Origin: Streptomyces cirratus
Lineage (GTDB): Bacteria > Actinomycetota > Actinomycetes > Streptomycetales > Streptomycetaceae
DNA: 64,000 bases
Assembly (NCBI RefSeq): GCF_014650775.1
Contig: NZ_BMVP01000004.1
Span: forward strand, 538,372 to 602,371
Reading direction: 5' to 3'
Shown here: one piece after another, positions 1 to 8,311 of the stretch
Layout of the letters: each line of letters opens with the position of its first letter
Numbering within the stretch: the stretch's first letter is position 1
Translations under genes and position numbers: made by a program
The notes under the pieces: model-generated
The model's database searches: none
What the model saw: the letters and a program-made list of their open reading frames with translations, nothing else
What the model was told of the DNA's origin: nothing

Positions 1-978
1 CAGCAGCTCGTCCACCAGCTTCGCCGACGCCGGGTTCGATATGTCGACGGCGCCCTTGACGGCCCGGCCCTGTACGTCGTGCAGCTGGAGTGACGGGTGG
101 GCGCGCAGCACCGCTCCGAGGTGGCCGGGCGAGTCGATCTCCGGGACCACGGTGATGTGCAGGCTCGCGGCCAGCGCCGTGATGCGGCGCACCTCCGCCT
201 TGGTCAGGTGGGGGTCGGAGACGATCTCGGGGTGGGTGTCGGACTGGATCCGGAAAGCCTGGTCGTCGGAGAAGTGGAGCCCGAGCTGGTTGAGCTTGAG
301 GTCTCCCATCTCGCGGAGCCTGGCCTCGATCCAGTCGGGGGTGAAGTTCTTGCGGGCTATGTCGAGGTTGAGGCCGCGCTGGGGCCGGTCGGGGGCGTCG
401 CGGACGGTGCCTTCGGGGGCCGAACCGGCGGTTCGTACCTCCTGCTTGAGGGTGCGGGTTCCGTAGAACACGCCCGCCTCGTCGGGGCCGCTGATCTTGA
501 CCCGGCCACCCTGCACGGTGAGGGCGTACGACTCCGGTTTCCCGGACGGGGTCGCGTCCAGGGCGAGTTGTACGTCACCGGGGCCCGGGGCGGCCGACTC
601 CGTGAAGCCGAGGCCGAGTTCACCGGCGAGGAGCCGGGCCTCGTCGGTGAGGGCCGTGCGGTCGGCGGGCGCGATGACCACGCGGGCGCCGGTGGCGGGC
701 TTCCAGCCGGGTCCGCGGGCCGGGACGTGCTCCCGTACGGCGGGGATGACGCGCGGGGCGGTGGACAGCGGGTACGACGGGGTGGGGGCCGGGGGCGAGG
801 AGGCGGGCGCCGCCGTGGCCGCCCCGGAGTCGGAGGCGGCCGAGAGGGGCGAAGGGGCGGCGCCCGCTTCGCCGTGTCCGCCGCCCGCACATCCGGGAAC
901 GGCGAGGGTGACCAGCGCGGCGACCGTTGCCGTCGCGATGGCGTGGACCCTCCTGGACTGCCTGGTATCTCGCATCAT
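1..978 (-). CDS. Secreted GH20 beta-N-acetylhexosaminidase lipoprotein (3' end outside window)
   Basis: Glycoside hydrolase family 20 enzyme that removes terminal N-acetylhexosamine, probably from chitin or glycan fragments outside the cell. Reading leftwards from two adjacent ATG codons (978, 975), the protein starts with an Arg-rich head, a hydrophobic stretch and a lipobox ending VPGC, so a lipid-anchored precursor is likely. A Ser/Pro/Ala-rich linker follows, then the GH20 N-terminal domain, then the start of the catalytic barrel: a DLKLNQLGLHFSDDQAFR-type segment and VVPEIDSPGH, both typical of the family. The frame is still open at base 1, so the catalytic Asp-Glu pair lies outside. It follows a GlcG-like gene on the same strand. 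Family assignment is strong; substrate is inferred. Confidence 0.85.
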   Translation of the reverse strand, partial: MMRDTRQSRRVHAIATATVAALVTLAVPGCAGGGHGEAGAAPSPLSAASDSGAATAAPASSPPAPTPSYPLSTAPRVIPAVREHVPARGPGWKPATGARVVIAPADRTALTDEARLLAGELGLGFTESAAPGPGDVQLALDATPSGKPESYALTVQGGRVKISGPDEAGVFYGTRTLKQEVRTAGSAPEGTVRDAPDRPQRGLNLDIARKNFTPDWIEARLREMGDLKLNQLGLHFSDDQAFRIQSDTHPEIVSDPHLTKAEVRRITALAASLHITVVPEIDSPGHLGAVLRAHPSLQLHDVQGRAVKGAVDISNPASAKLVDELL

Positions 979-1041
979 GCACCGTTTTCCCCGTACCAAC
1001 GTGGCACGGGGAGCGGTGCGGCGCGACCGGGAAGGGCGCGC

Positions 1042-1464
1042 TCAGATCAGCGCGGCGAGTGCCGTGGCGGCGAATTCGTGGTCCTGGTCAGGGGCGCCGC
1101 CGCCGACGCCGATGGCCCCTACGAGTCGGCCCTCACGGTGGACGGGCAGTCCGCCGGCGATGAACAGCAGCGGCCGGTCCAGAGCGGTGGGCAGGGTGTG
1201 GAAGGGGCCGCCGGGCAGGACGGCGTCGGTGAGGGCCGCCGTCGGCGCGTTCAGCTGGAGGGCGGTGAAGGCCTTGCGGGTGCTGGTCTCGCCGGAGATC
1301 AGGACGGCCCGGTCGTCGCGGCGGAAGGCCAGCGGGTGGCCTCCCGCGTCGAGGACGGTGACGCTGACCGCGATCCCGGCGGCCTCGGCGGCCTCGCGGG
1401 CGGCACCGAGGAGGACCTCGGCGTCCTCTGTGGTCAGGGGGGCGACGGCGGTGGTGGCGGACAT
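1042..1464 (-). CDS. GlcG/HbpS family protein
   Basis: A 140-residue protein of the GlcG/HbpS family (small alpha/beta proteins; some bind haem or act outside the cell, many have unknown roles). The family signature is clear: a helix-rich N-terminus, VLDAGGHPLAFRRDD, a segment with S-x-x-KAFTA, and a glycine-rich GAIGVGGG near the end. No signal peptide is visible, so it is probably cytoplasmic, unlike secreted HbpS. It begins 38 bp after the stop of the MFS exporter gene on the same strand, so the two are probably co-transcribed and answer to the same MarR regulator. The actual ligand or reaction cannot be read from the sequence. Confidence 0.85.
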   Translation of the reverse strand: MSATTAVAPLTTEDAEVLLGAAREAAEAAGIAVSVTVLDAGGHPLAFRRDDRAVLISGETSTRKAFTALQLNAPTAALTDAVLPGGPFHTLPTALDRPLLFIAGGLPVHREGRLVGAIGVGGGAPDQDHEFAATALAALI

Positions 1465-1502
1465 GAAGGGGCTCCTGACGGATCGGGGGGAGGTGGGGCG
1501 GG

Positions 1503-2720
1503 TCAGTGGTGAGCGGGAACGGCGGCGCTTTCGGGGGCGCCGCCCGCCACCACGCGGCTCGCGGCGGCGCGTGCGCCCGTACGCCGTTCCAGGGCGCCCG
1601 AGACCAGGGCGAGGAGCAGCGCGGAGGCGGCCAGTGCGGCACCGACCCAGTTCGGGGCGGTCCAGCCGAGACCGGCGGCGATGACCAGTCCGCCGAGCCA
1701 GGCGGCGAGCGCGTTGCCGAGGTTGAAGGCGCCGATGTTGACGGCGGAGGCGAGGGTGGGGGCACCCGCGGCCTGGTCGAGGACCCGCTTCTGGAGCGGC
1801 GGCACGGTCGCGAAGCCGAGGGCGCCGATCAGCACGACGGTGACGGCGGCGCCGGCCTTGTCGTGCGCGGTGAGGGTGAAGACCGCGAGCACGACGGCCA
1901 GCGCTCCGAGCGACACGTACAGCATCGGCATCAGCGCGCGGTCGGCGAACCGGCCGCCGATGAGGTTGCCGGCGACCATGCCGAGTCCGAAGAGGACCAG
2001 CAGCCAGGTGACGGAGGTGTCGGCGAAGCCGGCGACGTTGGTCATCATCGGGGTGATGTAGGTGATGGCGGCGAACACCCCGCCGAACCCGAGGACGGTC
2101 ATCGCCATGGCGAGCAGGACCTGGACGTTGCGGAACGCGGCCAGTTCGTGGCGGATGCGGACGCCCTCGGGCCGGGGCAGTTCGGGGACCAGCTTGGCGA
2201 TGCCGAGCAGGCCGAGCACGCCGAGCGCGGCCACGATCATGAAGGTGACGCGCCAGCCGAGGGTCTGGCCGACGAGGGTGCCGAGGGGGACGCCGACCAC
2301 GTTGGCCACGGTCAGGCCGGTGAACATCATGGCGATCGCGCCGGCCTTCTTCTGGGGGGCGACGAGTCCGGCCGCGACGACCGAGCCGATGCCGAAGAAG
2401 GCGCCGTGGGCGAGGGAGGCGACGACGCGTCCGGCGAGCATGACGCCGAAGGCGGGGGCGAGCGCCGAGAGGACGTTGCCCGCGACGAAGAGGCCCATGA
2501 GCAGCATCAGCATCCGCTTGCGGGGGACCCGGGTGCCGAGGACGGTCATGAGGGGGGCGCCGAGCACGACACCGAGGGCGTAGCCGGTGACGAGGAAGCC
2601 GGCGGTCGGGATGGTGACGCCGTAGTCGGCGGCGACCTCGGGGAGGAGGCCCATGATCACGAATTCGGTGGTGCCGATCCCGAAGGCTCCGATGGCCAGG
2701 GCGAGGAGTGCGAGAGGCAT
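1503..2720 (-). CDS. MFS drug/metabolite efflux transporter (DHA1, AraJ/YdhP-like)
   Basis: A 405-residue major facilitator with about twelve membrane segments and no large soluble domain. The opening (ALAIGAFGIGTTEFVIMGLL) and the loop after helix 2 with GTRVPRKRM match the AraJ/YdhP branch of DHA1 proton-coupled exporters. I chose the ATG at 2720 because helix 1 begins directly after it; a more distal upstream ATG adds an unlikely 36-residue hydrophilic extension. The gene diverges from a MarR-family gene with a palindromic, AT-rich element between them, the usual arrangement for substrate-inducible efflux. Substrate unknown. Confidence 0.9.
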   Translation of the reverse strand: MPLALLALAIGAFGIGTTEFVIMGLLPEVAADYGVTIPTAGFLVTGYALGVVLGAPLMTVLGTRVPRKRMLMLLMGLFVAGNVLSALAPAFGVMLAGRVVASLAHGAFFGIGSVVAAGLVAPQKKAGAIAMMFTGLTVANVVGVPLGTLVGQTLGWRVTFMIVAALGVLGLLGIAKLVPELPRPEGVRIRHELAAFRNVQVLLAMAMTVLGFGGVFAAITYITPMMTNVAGFADTSVTWLLVLFGLGMVAGNLIGGRFADRALMPMLYVSLGALAVVLAVFTLTAHDKAGAAVTVVLIGALGFATVPPLQKRVLDQAAGAPTLASAVNIGAFNLGNALAAWLGGLVIAAGLGWTAPNWVGAALAASALLLALVSGALERRTGARAAASRVVAGGAPESAAVPAHH

Positions 2721-2817
2721 GAGGGGGTGCTGCCCTTCCGGGGAGGGGTGGTGCGGTGGCGGCGCCGGGCCGCTGGGGAGGCGCATGCGATTGCCGACGC
2801 CGCTTACGTGCGTCCAC

Positions 2818-2843
2818 ATTAATTGCATGCGCGGGTTAATTAC
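2818..2843. promoter_or_regulatory. Candidate MarR operator between divergent MFS and MarR genes
   Basis: A 26-bp AT-rich stretch in an otherwise GC-rich divergent promoter region. It carries two TTAATT-type half-sites (ATTAATTGCA and GGTTAATTAC) in rough inverted orientation about 10 bp apart. MarR proteins commonly repress such divergent pairs by binding inverted repeats of this size. Binding is inferred. Confidence 0.5.
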
Positions 2844-2913
2844 AAACGCGGGCTATTGCGCGCGTCGCCTATCCTGGTGGGGTACCCAGCGGAACGCACC
2901 CAAGGAGAGGCCC

Positions 2914-3378
2914 ATGACGGCCACCGACAGCGCACTGACCGCCCTTTCCCAGGGCTGGTGCGCCCTCTCCCTCCTGCACGGCCGCATCGAGACCCACATC
3001 GAGCGGGCGCTCCAGGCGGCCCACGGGCTGAGCGTGCGCGAGTACTCGCTGCTGGACGTGCTCAGCCGCCAGCACGACGGACCCGGTGGCCACCTGCGGA
3101 TGCACCAGGTCGCCGACTCGGTGGTGCTCAGCCAGAGCGCCACGACCCGGCTGGTCAGCAGGCTGGAGGAGCGCGGGCTGCTGAACCGCTACATCTGCGA
3201 CACCGACCGGCGGGGCATCTACACCGACGTCAGCGGGGCGGGACTGGCCCTGCTCGCCGAGGCGCGGCCGACGAACGACGCCGCCCTGCGCGAGGCGCTG
3301 GACGCGGCGGCGGGGGTTCCCGAGCTCGCCCCCCTGGTGGCGGCCGTGGAGAACACCCGCACGGCCGCCGACGGCTGA
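2914..3378 (+). CDS. MarR family transcriptional regulator
   Basis: A 154-residue MarR-type winged-helix regulator. The central region reads LRMHQVADSVVLSQSATTRLVSRLEERGLL, which is the recognition helix plus the start of the wing; the following acidic DTDRRG turn is the MarR wing signature. Helices before and after fit the dimerisation domain. The start at 2914 has a good AAGGAGAGG ribosome-binding site. It is transcribed away from the MFS exporter and probably represses that exporter and itself until a small ligand binds. Confidence 0.9.
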   Translation: MTATDSALTALSQGWCALSLLHGRIETHIERALQAAHGLSVREYSLLDVLSRQHDGPGGHLRMHQVADSVVLSQSATTRLVSRLEERGLLNRYICDTDRRGIYTDVSGAGLALLAEARPTNDAALREALDAAAGVPELAPLVAAVENTRTAADG

Positions 3379-3387
3379 GCCCCGGGG

Positions 3388-3894
3388 CTACGGCTTACCG
3401 CTGCCGCCCTGCGAGGGGTGGCCGGAGCCCATGGGGGTCGGCGAGGCCGACGCCGGGGCGGTGGACGGCGGCCCGGGCCGCGACGGCGACGCGGAGGGTG
3501 GGTACGTGCCGGGTGCGGTCGGTGTCGTGCGCGGGGACGGCAGCCTGGTCGCGGGCGGACTGGGTATGGGCGAGGGCTCCGCACTGTGACTGGGTGCGGG
3601 TGCCTGCGGGCTCGGCGTCGGCGAAGGGATCTCGGCGGGCGCCGCCGGCGGCACCGGCCTGACCTGCCCCTGCTCGGGCCCCAGCACCAGGTACCCGGTC
3701 ACCGCGGCCGCGGCGCCGGCCAACCCGGCGGCCGACCAGGTCAGACGCCGCAGCCATACCGCGGCCACCGGCCGGCGCGTGGACGACCCCGGCGGATCGG
3801 CGGGCCGCAGGTCCCGGACGGTGACCGTGTCCGCCCGCGCGCCCAGGGCCTCGCGCAGCCGGTGTTCGACCGGGCGTTCGCCGTCGTGCGTCAT
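3388..3894 (-). CDS. Single-pass membrane protein with long Pro/Ser tail, sigma-factor partner
   Basis: A 168-residue protein: about 45 hydrophilic residues, one membrane helix (WSAAGLAGAAAAVTGYLVLG, about 50-69), then about 95 residues of Pro/Ser/Thr/Ala repeats ending in SGKP. Its ATG overlaps the stop of the upstream ECF sigma-factor gene (ATGA), so translation is probably coupled. That topology and position fit an anti-sigma-like or sigma-modulating membrane protein, but I see no zinc-binding HxxxCxxC motif and no recognised anti-sigma domain. The tail is probably outside the cell, spanning the wall. Function is inferred from position only. Confidence 0.65.
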   Translation of the reverse strand: MTHDGERPVEHRLREALGARADTVTVRDLRPADPPGSSTRRPVAAVWLRRLTWSAAGLAGAAAAVTGYLVLGPEQGQVRPVPPAAPAEIPSPTPSPQAPAPSHSAEPSPIPSPPATRLPSPRTTPTAPGTYPPSASPSRPGPPSTAPASASPTPMGSGHPSQGGSGKP

Positions 3895-4535
3895 ACCCGT
3901 CCCTCCAGAATCCGTTCCAGCGCGTCCAGGGCGCGGCTCGCGTTCGACTTCACCGCGCCCCGGCTGATCCCGAGGGTGTCGGCTATCTCCGCCTCGCTGA
4001 GCTCCGCCCAGTACCGCAGCACCAGCACCTGGCGGCGGCGCGGCGTCAGCCGGCCCAGGGCCGCCAGTACCTCCCGGTGCGCCTCGTCCAGTACGACGGA
4101 CGCCTCGGCGGAGGGTACGTCGGCCGTGACGGGCGGGATCCAGGCACGGGCCGTCCGCCTGCGGCGCAGGACCGAGCGGGAGGTGTTGACCACCGCGGTA
4201 CGCAGGTAGCCCAGCGCGTTGTCCACGCCCTTGATCTGCTCGCCGTGCCGTCGGTAGAGGGCGGTGAAGGCGTCCTGGACCACGTCCTCGGCCGTGGCCA
4301 GGTCGTCCACGAGCAGCACCGCCAGGCGGACCATGCCCAGCCGGTGCGCGTGGTAGAGGTCGGTGATGGTGGGCGGCGCGGGCGTGCCCGCGGCCCCCGG
4401 GAGCTCGTACGTGAACGCGTGCGCGGGAGCGGCCGGCGCGGGGACGTCGCGGCGCAGCAGGAACGACCACAAGCCCCGCCGCGCCCGGCCGAAGCCGGGC
4501 GCGAAAGGGCTCATCGCCGGGGCGAGTGGCAGCAC
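3891..4535 (-). CDS. SigE-family ECF RNA polymerase sigma factor
   Basis: A 214-residue extracytoplasmic-function sigma factor. Region 2 is clear (LYHAHRLGMVRLAVLLVDD followed by AEDVVQDAFTALYRR), and region 4 carries the recognition helix (ELSEAEIADTLGISRGAVKS). A 45-residue Arg/Pro/Ala-rich N-terminal extension precedes region 2. The GTG at 4535 is preferred because GAGGA lies five bases upstream; an in-frame ATG at 4514 has no such site. It is the middle gene of a three-gene unit: surface protein, sigma factor, membrane protein. The partners suggest cell-envelope control; promoter targets are unknown. Confidence 0.88.
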   Translation of the reverse strand: MLPLAPAMSPFAPGFGRARRGLWSFLLRRDVPAPAAPAHAFTYELPGAAGTPAPPTITDLYHAHRLGMVRLAVLLVDDLATAEDVVQDAFTALYRRHGEQIKGVDNALGYLRTAVVNTSRSVLRRRRTARAWIPPVTADVPSAEASVVLDEAHREVLAALGRLTPRRRQVLVLRYWAELSEAEIADTLGISRGAVKSNASRALDALERILEGRV

Positions 4536-4543
4536 GGGGGTCC

Positions 4544-5011
4544 TCAGTTGCCGGCGCGGCGCCGCACCGTGTACAGGGCTCCGGCCCCGACGGCTATGAG
4601 CCCGGCGGCCCCGGCTCCCAGGGCCATGGTGGTCGAGGAGGAGCCGGTGTGCGCGAGCTCGGAGCCGGCCGGCGCTTCGGAGGGCCGGGCCGACGGCGCG
4701 GCGCTCGGGGTGCCGCTGCCCGGCGCGGCCGTCGGGGTGGCGGCGCCGGAAGGGGCCGCGGTGGGCTTGCCGTTGCCGCCCGGCACGGTGGGGGACGCGC
4801 TCGGGGCCGCGCTGGGGGTGGCGGAGCCCATCGGCGGGAGGCTGGGCGCGGGTGCCGGCGCGGCGCTGGTGACGGCGGCGCGCGTCGGTGCGGCGGAGGG
4901 CGTTCCCGCTGCGGCGAGGGCCGGGCCGCCGAGTGCGACGGCCACCCCGGCTGCGGCAGCGGTGACGAGCGCTGCCCGGCCGGCGGACGAGGTGGCGCGC
5001 TTGAGGTTCAT
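4544..5011 (-). CDS. Secreted LAxTG sortase-anchored surface protein
   Basis: A 155-residue exported protein. It has a signal peptide ending near GPALAAAG, a low-complexity Pro/Ser/Thr/Ala stalk, and a C-terminal cell-wall sorting signal: LAHTG, a hydrophobic stretch (MALGAGAAGLIAVGAGALYTV) and RRRAGN. LAxTG is the motif used by class E sortases in Streptomyces. There is no folded domain between signal and stalk, so it may act as a spacer or brush protein. The sigma-factor gene starts 8 bp downstream of its stop, so the three genes form one operon. A GGAAC at 5107-5111 on the reverse strand, about 95 bp upstream of the start, could be an ECF -35 element, but I see no clear -10. Confidence 0.8.
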   Translation of the reverse strand: MNLKRATSSAGRAALVTAAAAGVAVALGGPALAAAGTPSAAPTRAAVTSAAPAPAPSLPPMGSATPSAAPSASPTVPGGNGKPTAAPSGAATPTAAPGSGTPSAAPSARPSEAPAGSELAHTGSSSTTMALGAGAAGLIAVGAGALYTVRRRAGN

Positions 5012-5121
5012 CACGGTGGTTCTCCCACGGTCGTGCGGTCGGGACGAGGGCGCGGAACTACGCCCTACACCCCGCACGACGCGCGAGTGTCCGCGAGGTT
5101 GCCGGTGTTCCGGAAAAAGTT

Positions 5122-5739
5122 TCACGCGGCCCGGCGGGGGGATTCGGAGGACCGCTTCGAGGCCGAGGTCGCCGTAGCCGGTGGACAAGGGTGATGCCGC
5201 GAGCTTGGTGGCGCCGCCCGGGTCGGTGGCGAGGACCGGGGGCGGCGCGCCGTCCGGTCCGGTTCCGGGGCGCGCCGGCGGCCGGGCCGGACGGGCGCGC
5301 GTGCGGGAAGCAGTCCCGTACTGGGCGCGATCGGGGCGCCTGCGGCCGACGTGGCCTTCGTGAGGACGAGGTCGCTGTCGTGGGTGCCGGCCGTGGCCGG
5401 CAGCCGCTCCAGGGCCTCGGGTCCGAGGTGGTCCTCGGCGTCCGCGAAGAACACGTAGCGGCCCCGCGCCAGGTCGAGGGCCCGGTTGCGCGGCCCGCCG
5501 GCGCCGGGGTTCGCCCGGTGCGGCACCCGGATCCCGGGGGTGCCGGGCGGCGTAGCGGTCGAGCTCGGCGCAGCTGCCGTCCGTCGAGCCGTCGTCGGCC
5601 GCGATGACTTCCAGATGACTTCCATCCGCTCCGCGCCCGAGGTCTGCCCCACGATCGATTCGAGGCGTTCGCCGAGGTGGGGCCTCGCGGTGCAGACGGC
5701 GATGATCACGGATGTGCCGGGGCCGGACGAGCGGTGCAT
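5122..5739 (-). pseudogene. Family 2 glycosyltransferase, broken by frameshifts
   Basis: Starts like a normal GT-A enzyme (GTSVIIAVCTARPHLGERL, then ESIVGQTSG). The frame is then broken twice. An 11-bp tandem duplication shifts the frame immediately before what would be AADDGSTDGS, the nucleotide-binding acidic motif. A run of five C on the coding strand has one base too many before a GIRVPHRANPGAGGPRNRAL segment. Reading across both errors restores a continuous GT2 core with YVFFADAEDHL. The C-terminal third cannot be restored by a single shift and seems to lack the usual acceptor-binding part. Intact homologues are normally 300 residues or more. It is probably non-functional. Sequencing error could explain one shift but not the exact 11-bp duplication plus the degraded end. 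Confidence 0.7.
5603..5624. repeat. 11-bp perfect tandem duplication inside glycosyltransferase
   Basis: GATGACTTCCA occurs twice head to tail (5603-5613 and 5614-5624). Removing one copy restores a normal GT2 reading frame through MEVIAADDGSTDGS, so the duplication is the probable inactivating event. Slipped-strand replication is the simplest origin. Confidence 0.9.
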
Positions 5740-5800
5740 GCGATGAGCATAGGGTTCGCCCGCGAGGGCCCCGTGCCGAGGTCCTGCCGGGTGGCACGGC

Positions 5801-7282
5801 TCACGTGACCTGCCGCAATGCCCTCCCGAGCAGCGCGATGCCCTCCTCGACGTCGCCCACCGGGCCGGCCGCGTATCCGAGGACCATGCCCGGCGGGCCC
5901 GGCGCGACGCGGTGCCAGGACAGCGGGTGCGCCTTGACACCGAGGGCGAGCGCGGCCGAGGCGAGCGCGGTGTCCTCGAAGCCGGCGCCGTCGAAGGTGA
6001 CCATCAGGTGCAGTCCGGCCGCCGCGCCGTGCACCCGGGCGCCGGGCAGCGCCGCCCCGATGGCCCGCAGCATGGCGTCCCGGCTGCGCCGGTGGCGGCG
6101 CCGGACGAAGCGCAGGTGGCGTTCGAGCTCGCCGGACTCCATCAGCCGGGCCAGTACGAGTTGCGCCAGGACCGGGCTCCCGAGGTCGGCGTAGCGCTTC
6201 TCGGCCACCACGGCGTCCAGCAGCCGCGGCGGGACCAGCAGCCAGCCCAGCCGCAGGGCGGGGGCCAGCAGCTTGGAGACGCTCCCGGCGTAACAGACCG
6301 CCTCCGGCAGCAGCGCCCGCAGGGCGGGTACGGGGGCACGGTCGTAGCGGTGCTCGGCGTCGTAGTCGTCCTCGATGACCACTCCCCCGCCGGCGGCCCA
6401 GGCCAGCAGCTCCCGGCGGCGTTCGCCGTCGAGCACCACCCCGGTCGGGAACTGGTGGGCCGGGGTGAGCAGGGCCGCGCCCGCCCCGCTGCCGGCGAGG
6501 GCGGCGACGTCGATGCCGGCCGCGTCCACCCGTACCGGGACGGTCTCCAGCCGCCCGTACTCCAGTTGTCCCCTGGCCCCGAGGGAGCCGGGGTCCTCCA
6601 CCGCCACCCGCCGTACGCCGCTCCCGCGCAGAACGGGCGCCAGCAGGGCGAGGGCCTGGGCGACGCCGGACACGACGACCACCTCGCCCGGGTCGGCGCG
6701 GATCCCTCGGTTGCGGGCCAGCCAGCCGACGACCGCCTCCCGCAGCGCGGACGTCCCCCGGGGATCGCCGTAGCCGAAGTCGGCCGGGGTGAGCCCGGCG
6801 AGCACCCGGCGTTCGGCCTGGAGCCAGGCCGAACGGGGGAACGCGGCCAGGTCCGGTACCCCCGGCGAGAGGTCGATGCGGCAGGGCACCGAGCGCAGCG
6901 CGTCGACCAGGGCGGCGCCGGGCCGGGGGACGAAGGGGTCGGCGGGGCATTCGGCGGACGGGTGGGACGGCGCCGGGGCGGGTGCCGGGGCGGCGACGAC
7001 GACCGTCCCCGCGCGACCGCGGCCCGTCACCTGGCCGGCGTCCGCCAGGCGCTGGTAGACCTCGGTGACCAGGCCCCGCGAGACCCGCAGTTCGGCGGCG
7101 AGGACGCGGCCCGCCGGGAGGCGGCTGCCGACGGGGAGGACGCCGTCCGCGATCGCGGAGCGGATGCGCGAGGTCAGCCACTCGGTCCGGCCGCGGGGCG
7201 GTGCCTGGCCGATGTCGAGCAGCAGGAAATCCGACCCGGCGGTTTTGGACCCCTTGGACTGGCCCTCTTCGGCACTGCTCAT
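5801..7282 (-). CDS. MocR/PdxR family transcriptional regulator (GntR-aminotransferase fusion)
   Basis: A 493-residue chimeric regulator. Residues about 20-95 form a GntR-type winged helix (GVLPVGSRLPAGRVLAAEL, then SRGLVTEVYQRL). Residues about 130-480 are a class I aminotransferase fold with the PLP lysine at K337 in SVSKLLAP and the upstream EDDYDAEHRY. MocR proteins sense PLP or amino-acid/amine ligands and usually control a divergent gene. Here the neighbour is an EamA-type exporter starting 28 bp away in the opposite direction, so control of that exporter is likely. A start at 7282 places the first conserved helix at the usual distance. Confidence 0.92.
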   Translation of the reverse strand: MSSAEEGQSKGSKTAGSDFLLLDIGQAPPRGRTEWLTSRIRSAIADGVLPVGSRLPAGRVLAAELRVSRGLVTEVYQRLADAGQVTGRGRAGTVVVAAPAPAPAPSHPSAECPADPFVPRPGAALVDALRSVPCRIDLSPGVPDLAAFPRSAWLQAERRVLAGLTPADFGYGDPRGTSALREAVVGWLARNRGIRADPGEVVVVSGVAQALALLAPVLRGSGVRRVAVEDPGSLGARGQLEYGRLETVPVRVDAAGIDVAALAGSGAGAALLTPAHQFPTGVVLDGERRRELLAWAAGGGVVIEDDYDAEHRYDRAPVPALRALLPEAVCYAGSVSKLLAPALRLGWLLVPPRLLDAVVAEKRYADLGSPVLAQLVLARLMESGELERHLRFVRRRHRRSRDAMLRAIGAALPGARVHGAAAGLHLMVTFDGAGFEDTALASAALALGVKAHPLSWHRVAPGPPGMVLGYAAGPVGDVEEGIALLGRALRQVT

Positions 7283-7310
7283 GGGTCCAATACTGGCAGA
7301 GGCTGGGCGC

Positions 7311-8279
7311 ATGAAACCCTCCGCGTCCGATCCCGTAGCCGCGCCCGCTTCCGCGCCCGCCTCGGCCTCCGCCTTCCGTGAGCTGCTTCCGGGCGTCATC
7401 GGCATGGTGCTGGTCGGCAGCAGTGTCACCGTCTCCCGTTCCCTCTCCGGCGCCCCTCTCTTCGCCCCCCAGGCCGTTCGTTACGCGGCCGCCGCCGTGA
7501 TCCTCTTCGTCCTCGCGCGCGCCGCCCGGGTGCCGTTGCTGCGTCCCCGGGGCCGTGAGTGGCTGTGGCTGGCCGGGATCGCGGGGAGCGGGCTGGTGCT
7601 GTTCAACGTGGCCGTGGTGCGGGGCGTCGCGCACGCCGAACCGGCCGTCATCGCCGTCGCGGTGGCCTCCGTCCCGGTCCTGCTCGCCCTCGTCGGCCCG
7701 CTGCTGGAGCGGCAGCGGCCCAGCCGACGGGTGCTGCTGGCCGCACCCGTCGTCGTGGCCGGGGCCGTCCTCGTGGAGGGGACCGGGCGCACCGACGCGA
7801 CCGGGGTGGGCTGGGCGGCGCTCGCGTTGGTCTGCGAGGCCGGGTTCACGTTGCTCGCGGTGCCGGTGCTGGGCCGCCACGGCGCGTGGGGGGTGTCCGT
7901 GCACGCGGTGTGGTTGGGGGCGGTGATGCTGACGGGACTCACGGTGCTCGTGGAGCGGCCCGACAGCCTCACGGCGCTCGGGCCGGGACAGTGGGCGGCG
8001 GTCGGGTACCTGGCCGTCATGGTGACGGCGGTGGCGTTCCTGCTCTGGTACCGGACGGTGGCCGCCGTGGGCGCCGGCCGGGCCGGGCTGCTCGCCGGGC
8101 TGGCCCCGCTCGCCGCGGCCGGGGCGGGTGCGGCGTCGGGCGGCGGGGTTCCGGGGCCGGCGGTGTGGCTGGGGCTCGCCGTGGTGGTCGCCGGGCTGGC
8201 GCTCGGGGTGCGGCCGGGCGGTGCGCCGCTGCCGGAACCGGAGCCGACAGCCGTCGAGCGGTTGCCCGTGTCCCCTTGA
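7311..8279 (+). CDS. EamA/DMT family transporter
   Basis: A 322-residue drug/metabolite transporter with about ten membrane helices in two EamA repeats. Repeat one includes VGSSVTVSRSLSGAPLFAPQAVRYAAAA; repeat two ends with AFLLWYRTVAAVGAGRAGLLAGLAPLAAA, the characteristic last-but-one helix pair. A 20-residue Ala/Ser/Pro head precedes helix 1. The gene diverges from a MocR regulator with only 28 bp between start codons, so the promoters must overlap, and MocR control is likely. EamA members export amino acids, nucleosides or drugs; the substrate here is not evident. Confidence 0.88.
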   Translation: MKPSASDPVAAPASAPASASAFRELLPGVIGMVLVGSSVTVSRSLSGAPLFAPQAVRYAAAAVILFVLARAARVPLLRPRGREWLWLAGIAGSGLVLFNVAVVRGVAHAEPAVIAVAVASVPVLLALVGPLLERQRPSRRVLLAAPVVVAGAVLVEGTGRTDATGVGWAALALVCEAGFTLLAVPVLGRHGAWGVSVHAVWLGAVMLTGLTVLVERPDSLTALGPGQWAAVGYLAVMVTAVAFLLWYRTVAAVGAGRAGLLAGLAPLAAAGAGAASGGGVPGPAVWLGLAVVVAGLALGVRPGGAPLPEPEPTAVERLPVSP

Positions 8280-8311
8280 GGGGGACCGGCGCCGTGGATC
8301 ACAATCCGCAG

